From Aptenodytes patagonicus (lineage: Eukaryota; Chordata; Aves; Sphenisciformes; Spheniscidae): a stretch of 64,000 nucleotides of DNA. The number at the start of each line of letters is the position of its first letter. Position 1 is the first letter of the stretch. This document shows, piece by piece, positions 34,470 through 46,300 of the stretch. The DNA lies in the NCBI RefSeq assembly GCF_965638725.1, contig NC_134974.1, forward strand, positions 744,001-808,000, given 5' to 3'. Position numbers and translations under genes: made by a program. The notes beneath the pieces are model-generated. The model was given only the letters and a program-made list of their open reading frames with translations, had not been told where the DNA came from and did not search any database.

Positions 34470-35400
34470 GTGGAAACACTGCACTATGGGCGAGCGCAAG
34501 GAGAGCAGCTCTCGGGCCTCGCAGGAATTAAAGGGTGCTGGAGCTCAGCAGGAGCCAACGAGAGGAGGGAGGCTCCCTGCCCCCGGATTGACTCATGCCC
34601 TGCAGCAGCCTGTGGTGCTCTGGGGTGGTTTTGCCTGTGAGCCGTGGGGTCAGCGCGAGCCCAGGCTGTGGGCCATATCCCTGCTGAGAAGTGCATTTGA
34701 AAGAGTAAGACTGTTCCCATTCTCTGACTCGGCTGGGCTGCAGCGGGTGAACTGCTCCTGTGATACAGCATTCGGGCATGGGAGGCGGGACAAGCCAAAC
34801 ATTTGGCAGATCTAGGGATGGAGGGGCTTTCCCTTTATTTGGTGGATTTTTAACTGGTTTGGGTTATGCCTGAGAATCAGAGAACCGAGACAATCAGACT
34901 TGCATGGGGCTGGACTCCCTGGGGTCCCTTCACGTCTGCAAAGGACTCCAAGGTGGGGCCCGGTGCCCTGAGGGGTGCAGGCTGGGTGCCTGTCCTGGAG
35001 GGGATCGGCCGTCCCCAGCCCTAGGCAGCGGCGAGCCTGGTGCCATCTCGCCCATCCCAGCTTCTCCCCGCATCCCTCCTTGGGGCAGGGCTCCCTCCCT
35101 CCTACCCGGCCAACTGGTTTGTGAACCAGGTGCTGAATCTCTGCCGGGAGGAAGAGGAGGAGGGACAAGCTGGGCAGGACTGGCCACACCACCATGCGGG
35201 GACCCAGGAGCAGGATGCAGGGCTGGGGTGCTGTTGCAGCACTGGAAGATGGACAGTTTGGGGAAACATCATTTTGTCCCCTCTTGGAAACATCATTTTG
35301 GGGCTGGATGATGGCATCCCGTGGGCAAAGCTACAAGTCCTGGCAGCAGCAATTCCTAGGGTGATTTAACCCACCCTCCCCAAACCAGCCACAGAGCCAT
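34470..35400. other. Intergenic spacer between convergent GLMP and TMEM79
   Basis: The two genes face each other here. Short open frames overlap on both strands with no domain resemblance. A tandem near-duplicate phrase occurs around 35263-35300 (aaacatcattttg, twice, 28 bases apart). Confidence 0.5.
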
Positions 35401-35412
35401 TTGTTGAAGGGC

Positions 35413-35418
35413 TTTATT
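35413..35418 (-). terminator. TMEM79: Poly(A) signal of TMEM79
   Basis: AATAAA on the - strand about 320 bases after the TMEM79 stop codon. Confidence 0.7.
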
Positions 35419-35736
35419 AGGCAAAGCCAGTTCCAGCAGGAGGTTAGGTAATTCCCACCCCAACCCATCCTCACGGAACAGGGCTCACTGGGTCTTGCTC
35501 CAGGCCCTGTTCACCCTCCTGCAGGAAACTCCCAGTACAGAGGGAGCTGTAAAAACAGCTTTGCTCTATCAGCCCCGGGTGCCCAGCAAAACCTTGCTGG
35601 GTCTGGGCAGGGAGCAGGGGCCCAGCCAGATCTGCCTACACCCCGCCACCTTCAGGGCTCACAAGGCAGGGCAGTGAGGAGGGCTCAACCCCCCTGCACC
35701 GCAGGGTCCAGGCTCCCCATCTTCCCAGAGTCTCTC

Positions 35737-37965
35737 TCACCCCCAGTACCGGAGTTTGGCTCCACTATCCTTGGAGCGGTCCTCAGGCTGTGGCGCTGCC
35801 ACAGCAAGGAGGTTTTCAGGCTCCAGGATGAACATGCTGTAAAGGTTCCAGAGTAGCATGGCCAGGAGGGGCAGGAAGGTCATGCTGAAGCCAAAGGCAC
35901 GGAAGGAGCGCCCGATGGCGTACGACAGCCAGTAAATCAACCTGGAGAGGGCAGAGAGGTATGGGTTCAGCGAGGGCGATGTCTTGGGACTGGCACCCAG
36001 CTTCGCTCGGGCGTTCTGACCCCAGTGAGGTTTTGCCAGGCGTGGCCGCTGCGGGAAGTGGGATGAGGGATGGAGCAACCCTTCCCCTGTGCCAGCTTTC
36101 CTGGCTGTCATTGGCCAGATGAGGCACTGCCAGAGCGGGAGTTTGCACCAAGTCACAGTGTTTGCAAGCACTGACAGACCCCATTTGCACGCTGGGCACT
36201 GCTGCAGCCCAGGTAGTGTGAAGGAGCCACTTACCGGGAGATGGCAAAAAGCCCTGTGAGCAGGGGGATGAGCTTGAGGGCCTCGTGTGGGAGGTAGGTG
36301 GCCAGCACAGCCATGTTGAAGAAGTAGAGGATGAAGAGATGGACTGACTGGGAGACGTAGGTGCGGTGGATCTCCACCTCCCGCTGCAGCTCCCCAAAGG
36401 GCTCCAGTGCAGAGGAGCAGAGGCGGGAGATGCCGCTGACGATCATCCCTGGGGGGGCAGAGAGAGGGGCTGAGCAGGCGCGCAGTGAAACTGCATTGGG
36501 GCCCAAGGGCTGGGGGAGGACCAGAGAGAATCATAGAATCATAGAATCATTGCGGTTGGAAAAGACCTCTAAGATCATCGAGTCCAACCGTCGACCCAAC
36601 ACCACCATGCCCACTAAACCATGTCCCTAAGTGCCGCATCTACTCGTCTTTTAAATACCTCCAGGGATGGGGACTCCACCGCTTCCCTGGGCAGCCTCTT
36701 CCAATGTTTCACCACTCTTTCAGGAAAGACATTTTTCCTCACGTCCAACCTAAACCTCCCCTGGCGCAACTTGAGGCTGTTTCCTCTCGTCCCATCGCTT
36801 GTTACTTGGGAGAAGAGACCGACCCCACCTCGCTACAACCTCCTTTCAGGTGGTTGTAGAGAGCGATGAGGTCTCCCCTCAGCCTCCTCTTCTCCAGGCT
36901 GAACAACCCCAGTTCCCTCAGCCGCTCCTCATCAGACTTGTTCTCCAGACCCCTCACCAGCCTCGTTGCCCTTCTCTGGACACGCTCCAGCACCTCGACG
37001 TCCTTCTTGGAGTGAGGGGCCCAAAACTGAACACAGTAATGTTCATGAGAGAGATGCAACGGGGTGGGAAGAGGGTAGGAAAACTCAGTCTGCTGCTCCT
37101 GGTGGGAGCAGTGGAGCTGCAAAGAGCTCAGCCCCAGCTCTACTCACCACTCCCCACAGCCCCCGCTCCCCTGGGGCTAATGCAGCCCAGTGATGGGGGC
37201 GAAGGGCTTTGTATGCCAACCCCATGGCTCACCCAGAATGATGGGGAATGTGGCAAAGGCGGCACAGCGGAGCGTGTAGACCAGGCGGGCGCTGACGGTG
37301 GGCAGCAGTGGGGCGTCAAAAGGCAGGAAGACATAGGCCCCGTAGACGAGGCAGGGGCAGAGGAGCAGGGCCCCCACCACCGAGGCCACAGCCTTGAGGT
37401 TGCCGGTGCTGCAGTCCCTGGCACATGGGCACTGTGGCCCCTCGGTCGGTGGCTTGGCCACTCGCCCCTCAAAGCCCAGTGGGTCCCTGTAGTGCGAGGG
37501 GCCGATGGGAAGGAAGACCTGCTTCTGGCGGAGGCTGTCGGGTCTGTCGCTGTGGGGGACATAGCCCCCCTTGCCCTCCTCCCGGGGCCATGGGGCGGGT
37601 TGCTGCTTCTGCTTGCCGGGTGTCCGCTCAATGCACTGTGGGTCGATGGGCACAAAGACGTGGGCCGCCATCACGGGCAGCCCGGGGGCTTCCTCGTCTT
37701 TGGCCTCAGCTGGGGGGTAGGTGAGAGCAGCCTCCTCCAGATCTTCATGGCCCCCTTCAGGACTTGAGCGCCTCTTCGTCTCCGTGGGCTCTGACTGGCC
37801 CTGGGCACTGTGCTGGCACCGGTCCCATGGCAGGGTGGCATCAGGGTCCCCTGGGTGTTCATCCGGGGCTGGTGGTACCTTGTCCAGCGGGGCAGCCAGG
37901 GCCACCTTCCCCAGCTCCAGCAAAGCCACCTCCTCAGGGGGCAGGATGGGGTCAGCAGCAGCCAT
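35737..37965 (-). CDS. TMEM79: Transmembrane protein 79 (mattrin)
   Basis: TMEM79 is a multi-pass membrane protein with a MAPEG-like fold, linked in mammals to trans-Golgi/lamellar granule secretion in epidermis and to skin barrier. Exons on the - strand are 37233-37965, 36235-36448 and 35737-35941, giving 383 residues plus TGA (human 394). The start [19 protein letters not shown] was chosen because the acceptor before it lies at 38008 or farther upstream and no earlier in-frame ATG is retained. The acidic, Pro-rich N-terminal half carries [12 protein letters not shown] and a second [13 protein letters not shown] box. Helices follow at about 190-212 ([20 protein letters not shown]), then [36 protein letters not shown] and [17 protein letters not shown]. 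The last helix is [23 protein letters not shown]1 element sits in intron 1. The gene ends tail to tail with GLMP and is divergent from SMG5. Confidence 0.95.
36527..37040 (-). mobile_element. CR1 LINE 3' fragment in TMEM79 intron 1
   Basis: The + strand begins agaatcatagaatcatagaa and ends in sequence complementary to the CR1 reverse-transcriptase C-terminus. The - strand peptide includes [20 protein letters not shown] and [17 protein letters not shown], classic CR1 ORF2 end motifs. About 0.5 kb, same strand as TMEM79, 5'-truncated. Confidence 0.93.
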
Positions 37966-38100
37966 GAGAGTGGCCGGCTCAGTACCGCTGGGGATGCAGC
38001 TGGGGACTGGCAAGAAAGTCTCCTGCGTTTTGGCGTGCCAAGAGGGGACTGGGTTCCCGTCTCTTCTGCTTCACCCTGCGCCAGGAGAAAGGAGACAGAC
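37966..38100 (-). other. TMEM79: TMEM79 5' untranslated region
   Basis: Upstream of the ATG are two candidate acceptors on the - strand: cttgccag just upstream of 38008, and a cctggcgcag near 38080. Which one is used decides only the 5' UTR. Confidence 0.35.
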
Positions 38101-39850
38101 AAAAAAACAGCAGAAATGAGAGGTTTGGGGTCATGCACACAGCCCCAGCTACAACATGGGGTGCAACTTGGCAGCCACCACCCCTGGAGTCCCCATCACC
38201 TGCCTGCCCTTCCACTATTAGGAGAAAGCAGAGCCTAGCGTCCCCATGCTCTCACGCCCCGCCAGCGCACCCAGCCCATGGCAGCGGGATCAGGGCTGTG
38301 GTAACATGTGTGGGCACCATTGCCCAGAGCTGGGCGCCTGGTGAGCCTCAGGTGTGAGGGTCTGGCTGCAAAATGGGGGCAGCCTGGGAATATCTTCCCC
38401 ACCTGGCCAAACATCCTGGGGTTTCTGGCTGGGCACGAGCCTTGTGACTCGGGGGAGCTGGACACTGCTTGGCCAATGCAACTGGCTCCACCCGCAGCTC
38501 TGTCCCACGCCAGCATCAGCCGAGCCCCGATACTTGGGGAGAGCTAGCCAGGCCACATTTAAGAACCACAGCTAAAGCCAGGATAAGCCAGATTTGCTGC
38601 TTCTTGTGGCTGAGACTGACCTGGGGCGGGCACAGGAGGCTGCCAGGTGCCACTTGCTGTGGGGGAGCAGGAGATCCAGGCAGAAATCTCACATTTTTCC
38701 CTCTTAGCAGGGGATCCCCGTCTCTCAGCCCACCCCAGGTGTTGCTGGCTGCGGGCACGGGAGCCTTCTGCATGAAAATCTCTTTCTCTCTCCCTCCCTT
38801 CTGGGCGCATTCATCCCTGCACCCCCAGAAAGAGCCCTGGCCTGGCCATGGGGAAGGGGGAAACTGAGGCACAGAGTGGCATGGGGCTTCATCCGAGGTC
38901 CGCACAAGGGAGCATGGCTAAAGCAGTTTCCTGTCTCTCGCCCACCTCCACCTCCCCTCTCCCAGCCCCACTCACTAATCGCCCCATGGGACATGGGAGG
39001 AAGCTGGCACCGGGCTCCCCTCACTGCAAAACTTACTTGGAGAGAGGCGAGAGGCCATGGGCCTAGGGGCTGTGCAGCGGCGGCAGCTGTGCTGGGAGCC
39101 TGCAAAACGCTTCCACGGTCTCTCCACCGTCTGGACTTCAAACCTGTTTAACCAGCTAAGGTGGGGCCAGGCCAAACAGGGCAGGCGCAGCAGCCTCGCC
39201 CGACGCAGCGCTGAGCCCGCAGGCGGCCCCCTCAGTCCTCTGCCGGCTCCCCAGCCCATCCCGCGCTCAGGGACATGTCCTCAGTAGGCCCTTCCGCGGA
39301 GTGGGACAGCCACCACGTAAGGGCAAGCACAGGGCAGCACATCCCCCTTCCAGGGGGTTTCTGCGCTGGGGGGGGGGGGGGGGGGGGGGGCTGGCAGCAG
39401 GGCCAGGGCCTGGTGGAGAAGGAGAAGCCCCAGTGCTTGTCTGCCACGGCAGCGACAGGACCGGCCTGGGTCTCTGTCCGGGCTGTTCCTGTGAGAGCCA
39501 TGGCCATGCCAAAGGGGTGAAACACCAAAGGGCCGGGGGGCCCTGGGGAGCCCCCGCCCCAGCCAGCAGTACCCGACTTTCGTGCTACACGGCGGCGTGA
39601 AGGGATTCCTGGGACTGGGGAGGGATTCCTCCCACCATTCCGTCCTGCTGGGCCGCCCACAGCCCCCACAACGATGCAGGGTGGCCTCTGTTTGACAGGT
39701 CCCGGCAGCCCTGAGGCACCAAGGTGGAGGGACGCCTGCCCCACAGCTCCTGCCAGGCCCATGGCGTGGGGCAGCCGTAGGGAGGGCCCACCAGGCCCAC
39801 AGTGGGAACCGGCGTTTGGTGTCTCCCCGGGGCTGGGGGGGGTCACCCCC
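38101..39850. other. Sequence upstream of TMEM79, no exon identified
   Basis: Probably the first intron of TMEM79 and upstream intergenic sequence. It contains a 23-base poly(G) run at 39368-39390. A 363-codon open frame on the - strand (39281-40372) crosses the SMG5 promoter and is Pro/Gly/Ala/Arg-rich composition, not a gene. Confidence 0.4.
39368..39390 (+). repeat. Poly(G) run
   Basis: About 23 consecutive G upstream of TMEM79/SMG5. Length is likely unreliable in any assembly. Confidence 0.85.
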
Positions 39851-39899
39851 GCAGCCCCCAGCCCGGCTCCGGCCACCAGCGCCGCTGCCCTTATCTGGC

Positions 39900-40307
39900 G
39901 CGCAGGGCGACCAATAAAGCGCGTTGACTGACGCCAGCGCAGCCGCCATATTTGCCAGTACTAAGTGCTGGCGCGGCGGCCGCGTGTGTGCGTGGGGGGG
40001 GACGGGGAACTCTCGCGAGATGACGCCGCGCAGCCGCCATGTTGCCAGCACTAAGTGCTGGTGAGGCGAGAGGGTAAACTCTCGCGAGGTGAGGCCGGCT
40101 CCGCCGCCGCCATGTTTGCCCGCCGCTCTCCGGTCTCGTGGCAAGTCTCGCGAGAGCGGCGCGGGGCAGGGGGCAGCCGCGCAGCCATGGCGGCTGAGCG
40201 GGGCCGGGGGCGGCGGCGGTGGCGGGGAGTGGGGGGGCGGCGTGGCCGGTGCTGAGGGGGCGGTGGGCCGTGGCCGGCCGGGCCGAGCCTTGCCCTCGCC
40301 GGGCGCC
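39900..40307 (+). promoter_or_regulatory. SMG5: SMG5 promoter with repeated YY1-like / palindrome / TCTCGCGAGA modules
   Basis: CpG-rich promoter built from an imperfectly repeated module. YY1-like CCGCCATNTT sites lie at about 39943, 40034 and 40107. The palindromic phrase ccagcactaagtgctgg lies at 40045-40061, with a diverged copy at about 39955-39971. TCTCGCGAGA lies at 40011-40020 and 40146-40155, with TCTCGCGAGG at 40080-40089. The TCTCGCGAGA element is known from BANP-bound CpG-island promoters of essential genes. A CCAAT motif lies at 39911-39915. It could also drive TMEM79 on the other strand. Confidence 0.65.
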
Positions 40308-43300
40308 ATGAGCCAGGGCGGCGGGGCCACCGGCGAGAGCGGCGAGCCGGAGGCCAAGGTGCTGCACACCAAGCGGCTGTACCGGTGAGGAGAGGGGCGT
40401 CGGGGGAGGGGAAGATGGGGGGGAGGATGAGGGACCGGGGGGAGATGAAGGGGGGTCAGGCGAGATGAGGGGACCGGGAAAAGGAGATGAGGGGGGTCCA
40501 GGGGAAACTAGGGGGACCAGAGGACCGAAAGGAGATGGGGCGGGGTCCAGAGGAGGTTGGGGGGGGGGTCGGCGGGGGGGGGTCGGGGGAAGGGGATGGG
40601 GAGGGGAACCGGGGGAGCTTAGGGAGACCGGGAGGGAAGAAAGGAGACGGGGAGGATCCAGAGAAGATTGGCGATGACAAGGGTGAAGGGGACTGGGGCG
40701 GGGGGGACGGGACCCAGAGGAGACTGGGGAGGACCAAGACGAAGGGGACTGGGGGGATTTAGGGAAGATTCAAGGGAAGGAGATGGGCGAAGTAGTCAGG
40801 GAAGATTATGGGGGGCTGGGGAGAAGGAGATGGCAGAATCAAGGGAAGGCTGGGGATTAGCGGGGGGAGGGAATAGGGGGGATCCAGGGGAGATTGGAGG
40901 GGAACCTGGAGAGGGGAGGAATCCAGGGGAGACTGGGGGGAACCAGGGGGAAGGGGGTTGGAGGGATATTCAGGAAAGATGGGGGAAGAACCATGGGGAA
41001 GGAGATGGTGGGATTTAAGGAAGATTGGGGGAAACAGGGGAAGGGGATGGTGGAATTTAGGGAAGACTGAGGTGAAGAAAATTGCAGGGAATCCAGGGGA
41101 AGCGGGCAGTGCTAAGGGAAAGGAGAAGGGGGAAATTTAGGGAAGACTCGAGAGAGGGGAACAGGGGGAAGGGGGTTTTGTGGGATCCAGAGCAGATGAG
41201 CAATACACGGGGTGGGGGGCAGCACTGGTGAAAAAGAAGTAGGGGGGATCCAGGGGAGATGAGTCAAAACAAAGGGTGGTGAGGGAAGGAGCTGTGGGGG
41301 ATCCAGGCAAGATGGGAGAACAATGGAGAGATGGGGGGAAGAAGGCAGGCGGGAAGGAAAGAAGGGGATCAGGGGAAAGGGGACATGGGGCACCCAGGGA
41401 GATGGGTCAGGACGTGGGGGATGGAGGAAGGAGTTACGCGGGATTCAGGGAGGTGGGGTAGGAGATGATGGGGGCTGAGAGTGAAGGAGCTGTGGGGATG
41501 CAGTGGGACAAGGGCAAGATGTGGGAGGCATCCAGGGAGAGGGGGGCTGGAGAGGGGGTCCCTGGCATTGGCAGTAGATAGGGATTACATGGGAAGTGCT
41601 GGAGAAGAGGATGTGATGAGCAGGAGCTTGAGCCAGGGCACTTTCCTGCTGTATGGAGGGCAAGACTGCTCTAGCTGCAGATCTTCCCAGTAAAACACTC
41701 ACCGGGACTCCACTCTTACTTACATCCCTGCACTGTGTATTGGAAATAGCGTCAGAAGACAAGATTCAGGAGATAATGACGGCCTTGGTCAGCTCAACTC
41801 AGCAGGGATGAGGTGCCAAGCTGTCAGCGCTGAGGTGCCTGGCCTCTGCTCTGCTGATGACTTGTTTTGTGAGTGTGGCCCAGAAATTGTTCCCTTCTGT
41901 CTCAGTTTCTCCATCAGTAAAGCAGATTCATAGTGGAGTTTCAGCAGCAACAGTGTGGTTTCGAAGATGAGCAAAATGATGAAGGCAAGAGATGGCTTTT
42001 ATGTCGGGGTCCATTTTCTTTTTGTCTTGCTGACTTGCTCAGTGACATTGGGCATGTCCTTTCATCTTGTGGAACCTCACTGCCCTCCTCTAAAACAGAG
42101 CAAGGCTTGCCTTCCTCTGAGAAATCTGGCAATATCCTTGCTCAAAAGTCCAAAGCAGTAATAGCAGGTTTGAGCAGTAGTTACTAGAACTTGTTTATTC
42201 CCATGATGCGCTTCGTACAAGCACGTTCCCTGCACTTTGAAGTTATATTAGGTGCATTTCTTTTTCTTATTGCAAGGTCAGTGGTAAAACACAATGGCTT
42301 GGATTACCGGAGGTGTGGGCTGCGCTGTCGTGCTGGCAGCGCCTCCAGGGTTGTGGAGCTCTGTATCTGCTGTCACATTGAGATACCCCATTTGATCTCA
42401 GGGGTGGCTTCCCGCATCTGCTAGTAGTTGAGCTAGTGCAGCGTAACGCCTTGCCCACTGCCACCTGAGGTGTGGTGGACAGGATTGGAGAGGAAGTATG
42501 TGCTCCTGCTTGCAAAATAGAAAGCATTTTGTTTAAATCACCTTCATCATGGTTTAAGATGTGTTTTACTTTGCGGTCACAGTGGACCAGGAATGTCTGT
42601 GCTTCTTAGCTCACCTGACAAGCGGTACCTCACTGTGCCGTTGGAGCTCACAGTTGAATGTCCCTTGGCCAGATTGGTTTGGTCATCAAGGCAAGGAAGC
42701 GGTTATTTTCTGTTTAAATTTTTTATGGCGGAATAAGGTGTGTGGTTGCTTTATAGCATTTTTACAGCAGAAAAAGAAAACCATGCTCCTGTAGAGATGG
42801 CTCTTCTTTTAGCTGGAAGTAAGTATTGTGATTTTAGTGCAGGATTTATAATACCTGCAGCAGCCACAAATTTTCTTGTTACATAGCTGATAGCTCTCTT
42901 AGCAAGCTTTCTATCTTAACAGTCTCTTGTCAATTCTTCCTTATTTCAGCCTGAAGTTCAGTTAGATGAAGCGGTAACTTCCTGTCCTCTAAGAAGCACG
43001 TTGTACTTTGTGTGATGGCTGACTGTCTCTGGAAATTTTTGGCCATCGGATTAAACAGTGCCTTTGAATCACAGATTTTTTGAATGTCACAGTCCCAGCT
43101 ATAAACTGTGCTCACATGGGATCAGCTTTGTGTCTGCTTGTGAGAGCAGTGGGAGCTGAGCTCAGGTCTCCACGGTCCTTGGCAAGTATGTTGGCCATTG
43201 GAGTGTCCTTCTGGAGATGAGGTTGCCCATTGCTGTTCATAGGATGGTCTTTGATCTTTTCCATTTAAGTCTTCCTGGATTGATAATCCCCAAGTTTCAC

Positions 43301-46300
43301 CTCAGAATGTGGCAACTGGATTATCCTGGGTGCTGTTTTGCAATGTATGTTTTAGCGTAGGGTGACCGGATTTATTTTACAGATTTCTTTTCCAGATTCT
43401 GGGTAACCATTAGCTCATTCGCTTTGCGTTACTATTCTTGTCTGCCAGCCTTGTTCTGGGCAGTATTGTTTGTGTACTGACACATGCCATAATACAAATG
43501 AATGGCTGCAGTTCTTTTCTCTGAGAAATGTCTTACTTCTCGGAGACTGTGGCTCTTAGTGATGTATTAAATAAAGAAATAGAGAGAGGACAGATAATTC
43601 TTCCTGCCGTCTTGCCCCATCCCAGAATGTTAATGGCACAGAAGGAAAGTGGTAGATCAGTGTCTGCGTGGCTGAAGAGGACTTCGCATTGGACCGTTTC
43701 CACCCTGCTTGGCATGATGTGCTGTACTTGGTTCTTTTAATAGACTGGCATCTGATTTGCCTCCTCTATGGTTCTGATGTGCTGTCTGAAAGCAACGTTT
43801 AAACCCAGCAGGTATAAAAACGGGTATTGGGACAAAATTTGGCCTCTTAACTTCTAAGTAAAATTCAGCCCATGGTCTCAAGCCACCCAAGGCACAAATA
43901 TTAAAATGCAATTTAGCCAGTGCGTGGTCTATAGCACCTGTGTTGATGTTTCCTAACATTTTTGAAGTGAGGCTGGCTCCTGTACCTTTTTGTCCTCACT
44001 GTGTCCCCTTTCCTCACCACTGCGGACACAGGATCCTTGCAGGCCATCACTGGCTGTCACAGATTCTTCTTTACTCCTGCCTCCGCCTCCTCCAGCAGCA
44101 CCATGGAGCTGGTGCTGATAAGAAGACATTTTAGTGTGGGGTCTGCCTTCTGCCTTACGGCTCAGGAACCCACATCCTAAAAGATAAACCTTGCTGCTTT
44201 CAAGTCACCAACTCTCTGTGTCTTTATGAACCTTTAAAAAGTAGCAGAAGCAACTGGTATCTTCATGTGCCCATCCCTGACTGTTGTAGGAAACAGGGTT
44301 GTATGGGAGATGCCCTTCGGGATGCCTCCCACCCTGTGCTCGAGGGGAAGGTGAAATACCCTCCAGTATCACTGCTCGCATAGTCCCTGGAAGGAAACTC
44401 TTCTGTACTTCACATTTGGCAGGCATTTGAGTCCTGGTGCATGTGAGTAGGCTTTCCTTAACTGCTTGATCACATTTCTTGCCCACCGATACTGTTGGCA
44501 GCCAAATAGCTGTCTGTTTGCTGGCAACTTGGAAAGGGGGTTCTGGCAACTGCTTTTTGAGTAGTTCCTGTCATTTCATGGGTGTCATGCTGCACAGTAT
44601 CAAGATGCATTTCTGTCACTGCTGAACTCAGGAGGATTCTTAGATGAGGTTTTGTGACCCTTTTTTTTAGGTATAAAAAAAATAGAGGCTTGTTTGGCAT
44701 GTGAGCTACTGAGCAGTGAGAGAACCTGGACCATGTGCCCATAAAGGAATCTGAATTGAGTAAGTGGCAGGAGAAGGAGTCAGTGTTGAGCCTTCGAATA
44801 CAGTTAACTTGCACATGAGGATTTGGACACGCGGGTTCACACCTGCACGTGCAACATCCCACCCTACGGGCTGACCATGTCCTTGGATGCAGGTGTCAAC
44901 TGCTTGTAGTCACTGTAAAATCATTTCCCACCTTGAGGTGTCAGTGACATGTGAGCTTGTATCAGACACACAGCGGCTGCTGATTCGGTGCACAGCGAAC
45001 ACGTTTTTACAGCTATTTTGCAGATGTAGAGACTGCCTGTTTTGGGAATAGAAGAGGATAGATTTCCTATACTTCTCTCTGGGAATTAAATGAATCAGCA
45101 GTTCCCCTTTCTTCTGGTCACCCTTCTGCATAGGAAACAAATCAGTTCCCTGTGAGCCACACTGTTCGTTTCCTGCTGAGGGTCTTTGAGAGATACGGTG
45201 ACAGGACATTAATCACAGGTTGCAATAAGGATATGTGTATTGCCTGCTGCTTCTGGAGATCTATTTTGGGGAAACTAAATGTGTATGTGGGGCTTTTTTT
45301 TTTCTCCCCCTGCCAGTACGCTGTGAGCTTGGATGAATGCTTCATACTTACTGCCTTTTACCTCTAAACCAAAAAGCATTTTACTCGCTTGCCTTACTTG
45401 CTGTTGAGGGTATTAGGTTGTTAGAGTTTGCAAAGGACCTTCAGGCCATGTGAGAAAGATGCTAGTGAGCAGAAGTGGCTGTGGATATCAAGGTTGGTAG
45501 CAGACTTGTGTGTGCTTCTTACTCTATTCTTGGTTTTCTTCATGATCATTTAGGAAGAAGTTGGTTCAGCTCTGTGGTGTTTTGATCTCCCAAGCCATTG
45601 TGTAAGACAGTCCTATTCCCTACGCTTCTCTTCTTCTGTCGGGTTCTGTGGTTTACTGAAGACAAATGAGATTTCCAGTTATCCTTGGATGAAAGGCTTC
45701 CCGTGACATAGCACGAGATGGGACATTTTCTCTTCGAGGTCCTGAATGTTCTGGGTTTTTTTCAGGGAGGTTCCTTTTGGTGTGGTGGGTTTGTGAAAAG
45801 AGATTTGCCTTGCTAGTAAGGGGCTGGTATATGAAACCGTCGGTTACTTTACAGTAATATCTGTAGTTTTCAAGGAAGTGGTGGTGGTTTCAACCTACCT
45901 CCTTAGCATATGGTTTTGCATGCTCTTGCTTGCAAGTGCCATGCGAGTGCCCTGTATTCAATCTGGCTACCGTTTGTGCATGTGCACGAAAAGAAGGTTC
46001 AGTCATTGCATTGCGCTGTGAGTGTGATGAGGGAGTTTGCGTTCTGCAGACGATGGAGATTTTGGGGAGGGGGAGCAGGCTGGTAGCAGAATCTAACTGT
46101 TCTGCTTTGCAGAAATTTGCTCTGATCAGGTCTGTCTCATTCTGTATTTACAATGCATCTTGCTTGTCTTCAGCTTCTTGTTCAAACAGCTCTCCATGTG
46201 TGGCAGGCTCAGCAGTAAAGGTATTAGAACAAATGAGGAATGACAGGTAGATGAATGTGAAGTTGAGGAGGGAACAAGTACCTGTGGCGTTTGATAGCTA

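Noticed and set aside
36799-37767. 322-codon open frame on the + strand
   Set aside because: It is antisense to the CR1 and to TMEM79 exon 1; the - strand frame there carries the conserved TMEM79 protein.
39281-40372. 363-codon open frame on the - strand over the SMG5 promoter
   Set aside because: It runs through poly(G), the TCTCGCGAGA/YY1 promoter modules and SMG5 exon 1. It is Pro/Gly/Ala/Arg-rich with internal repeats that simply translate the promoter repeats; a product of GC-rich sequence.
40465-41461. Gly/Arg/Glu-rich and Pro/Ser-rich frames in SMG5 intron 1
   Set aside because: Direct translation of the purine-rich minisatellite; no start context or conservation argument.
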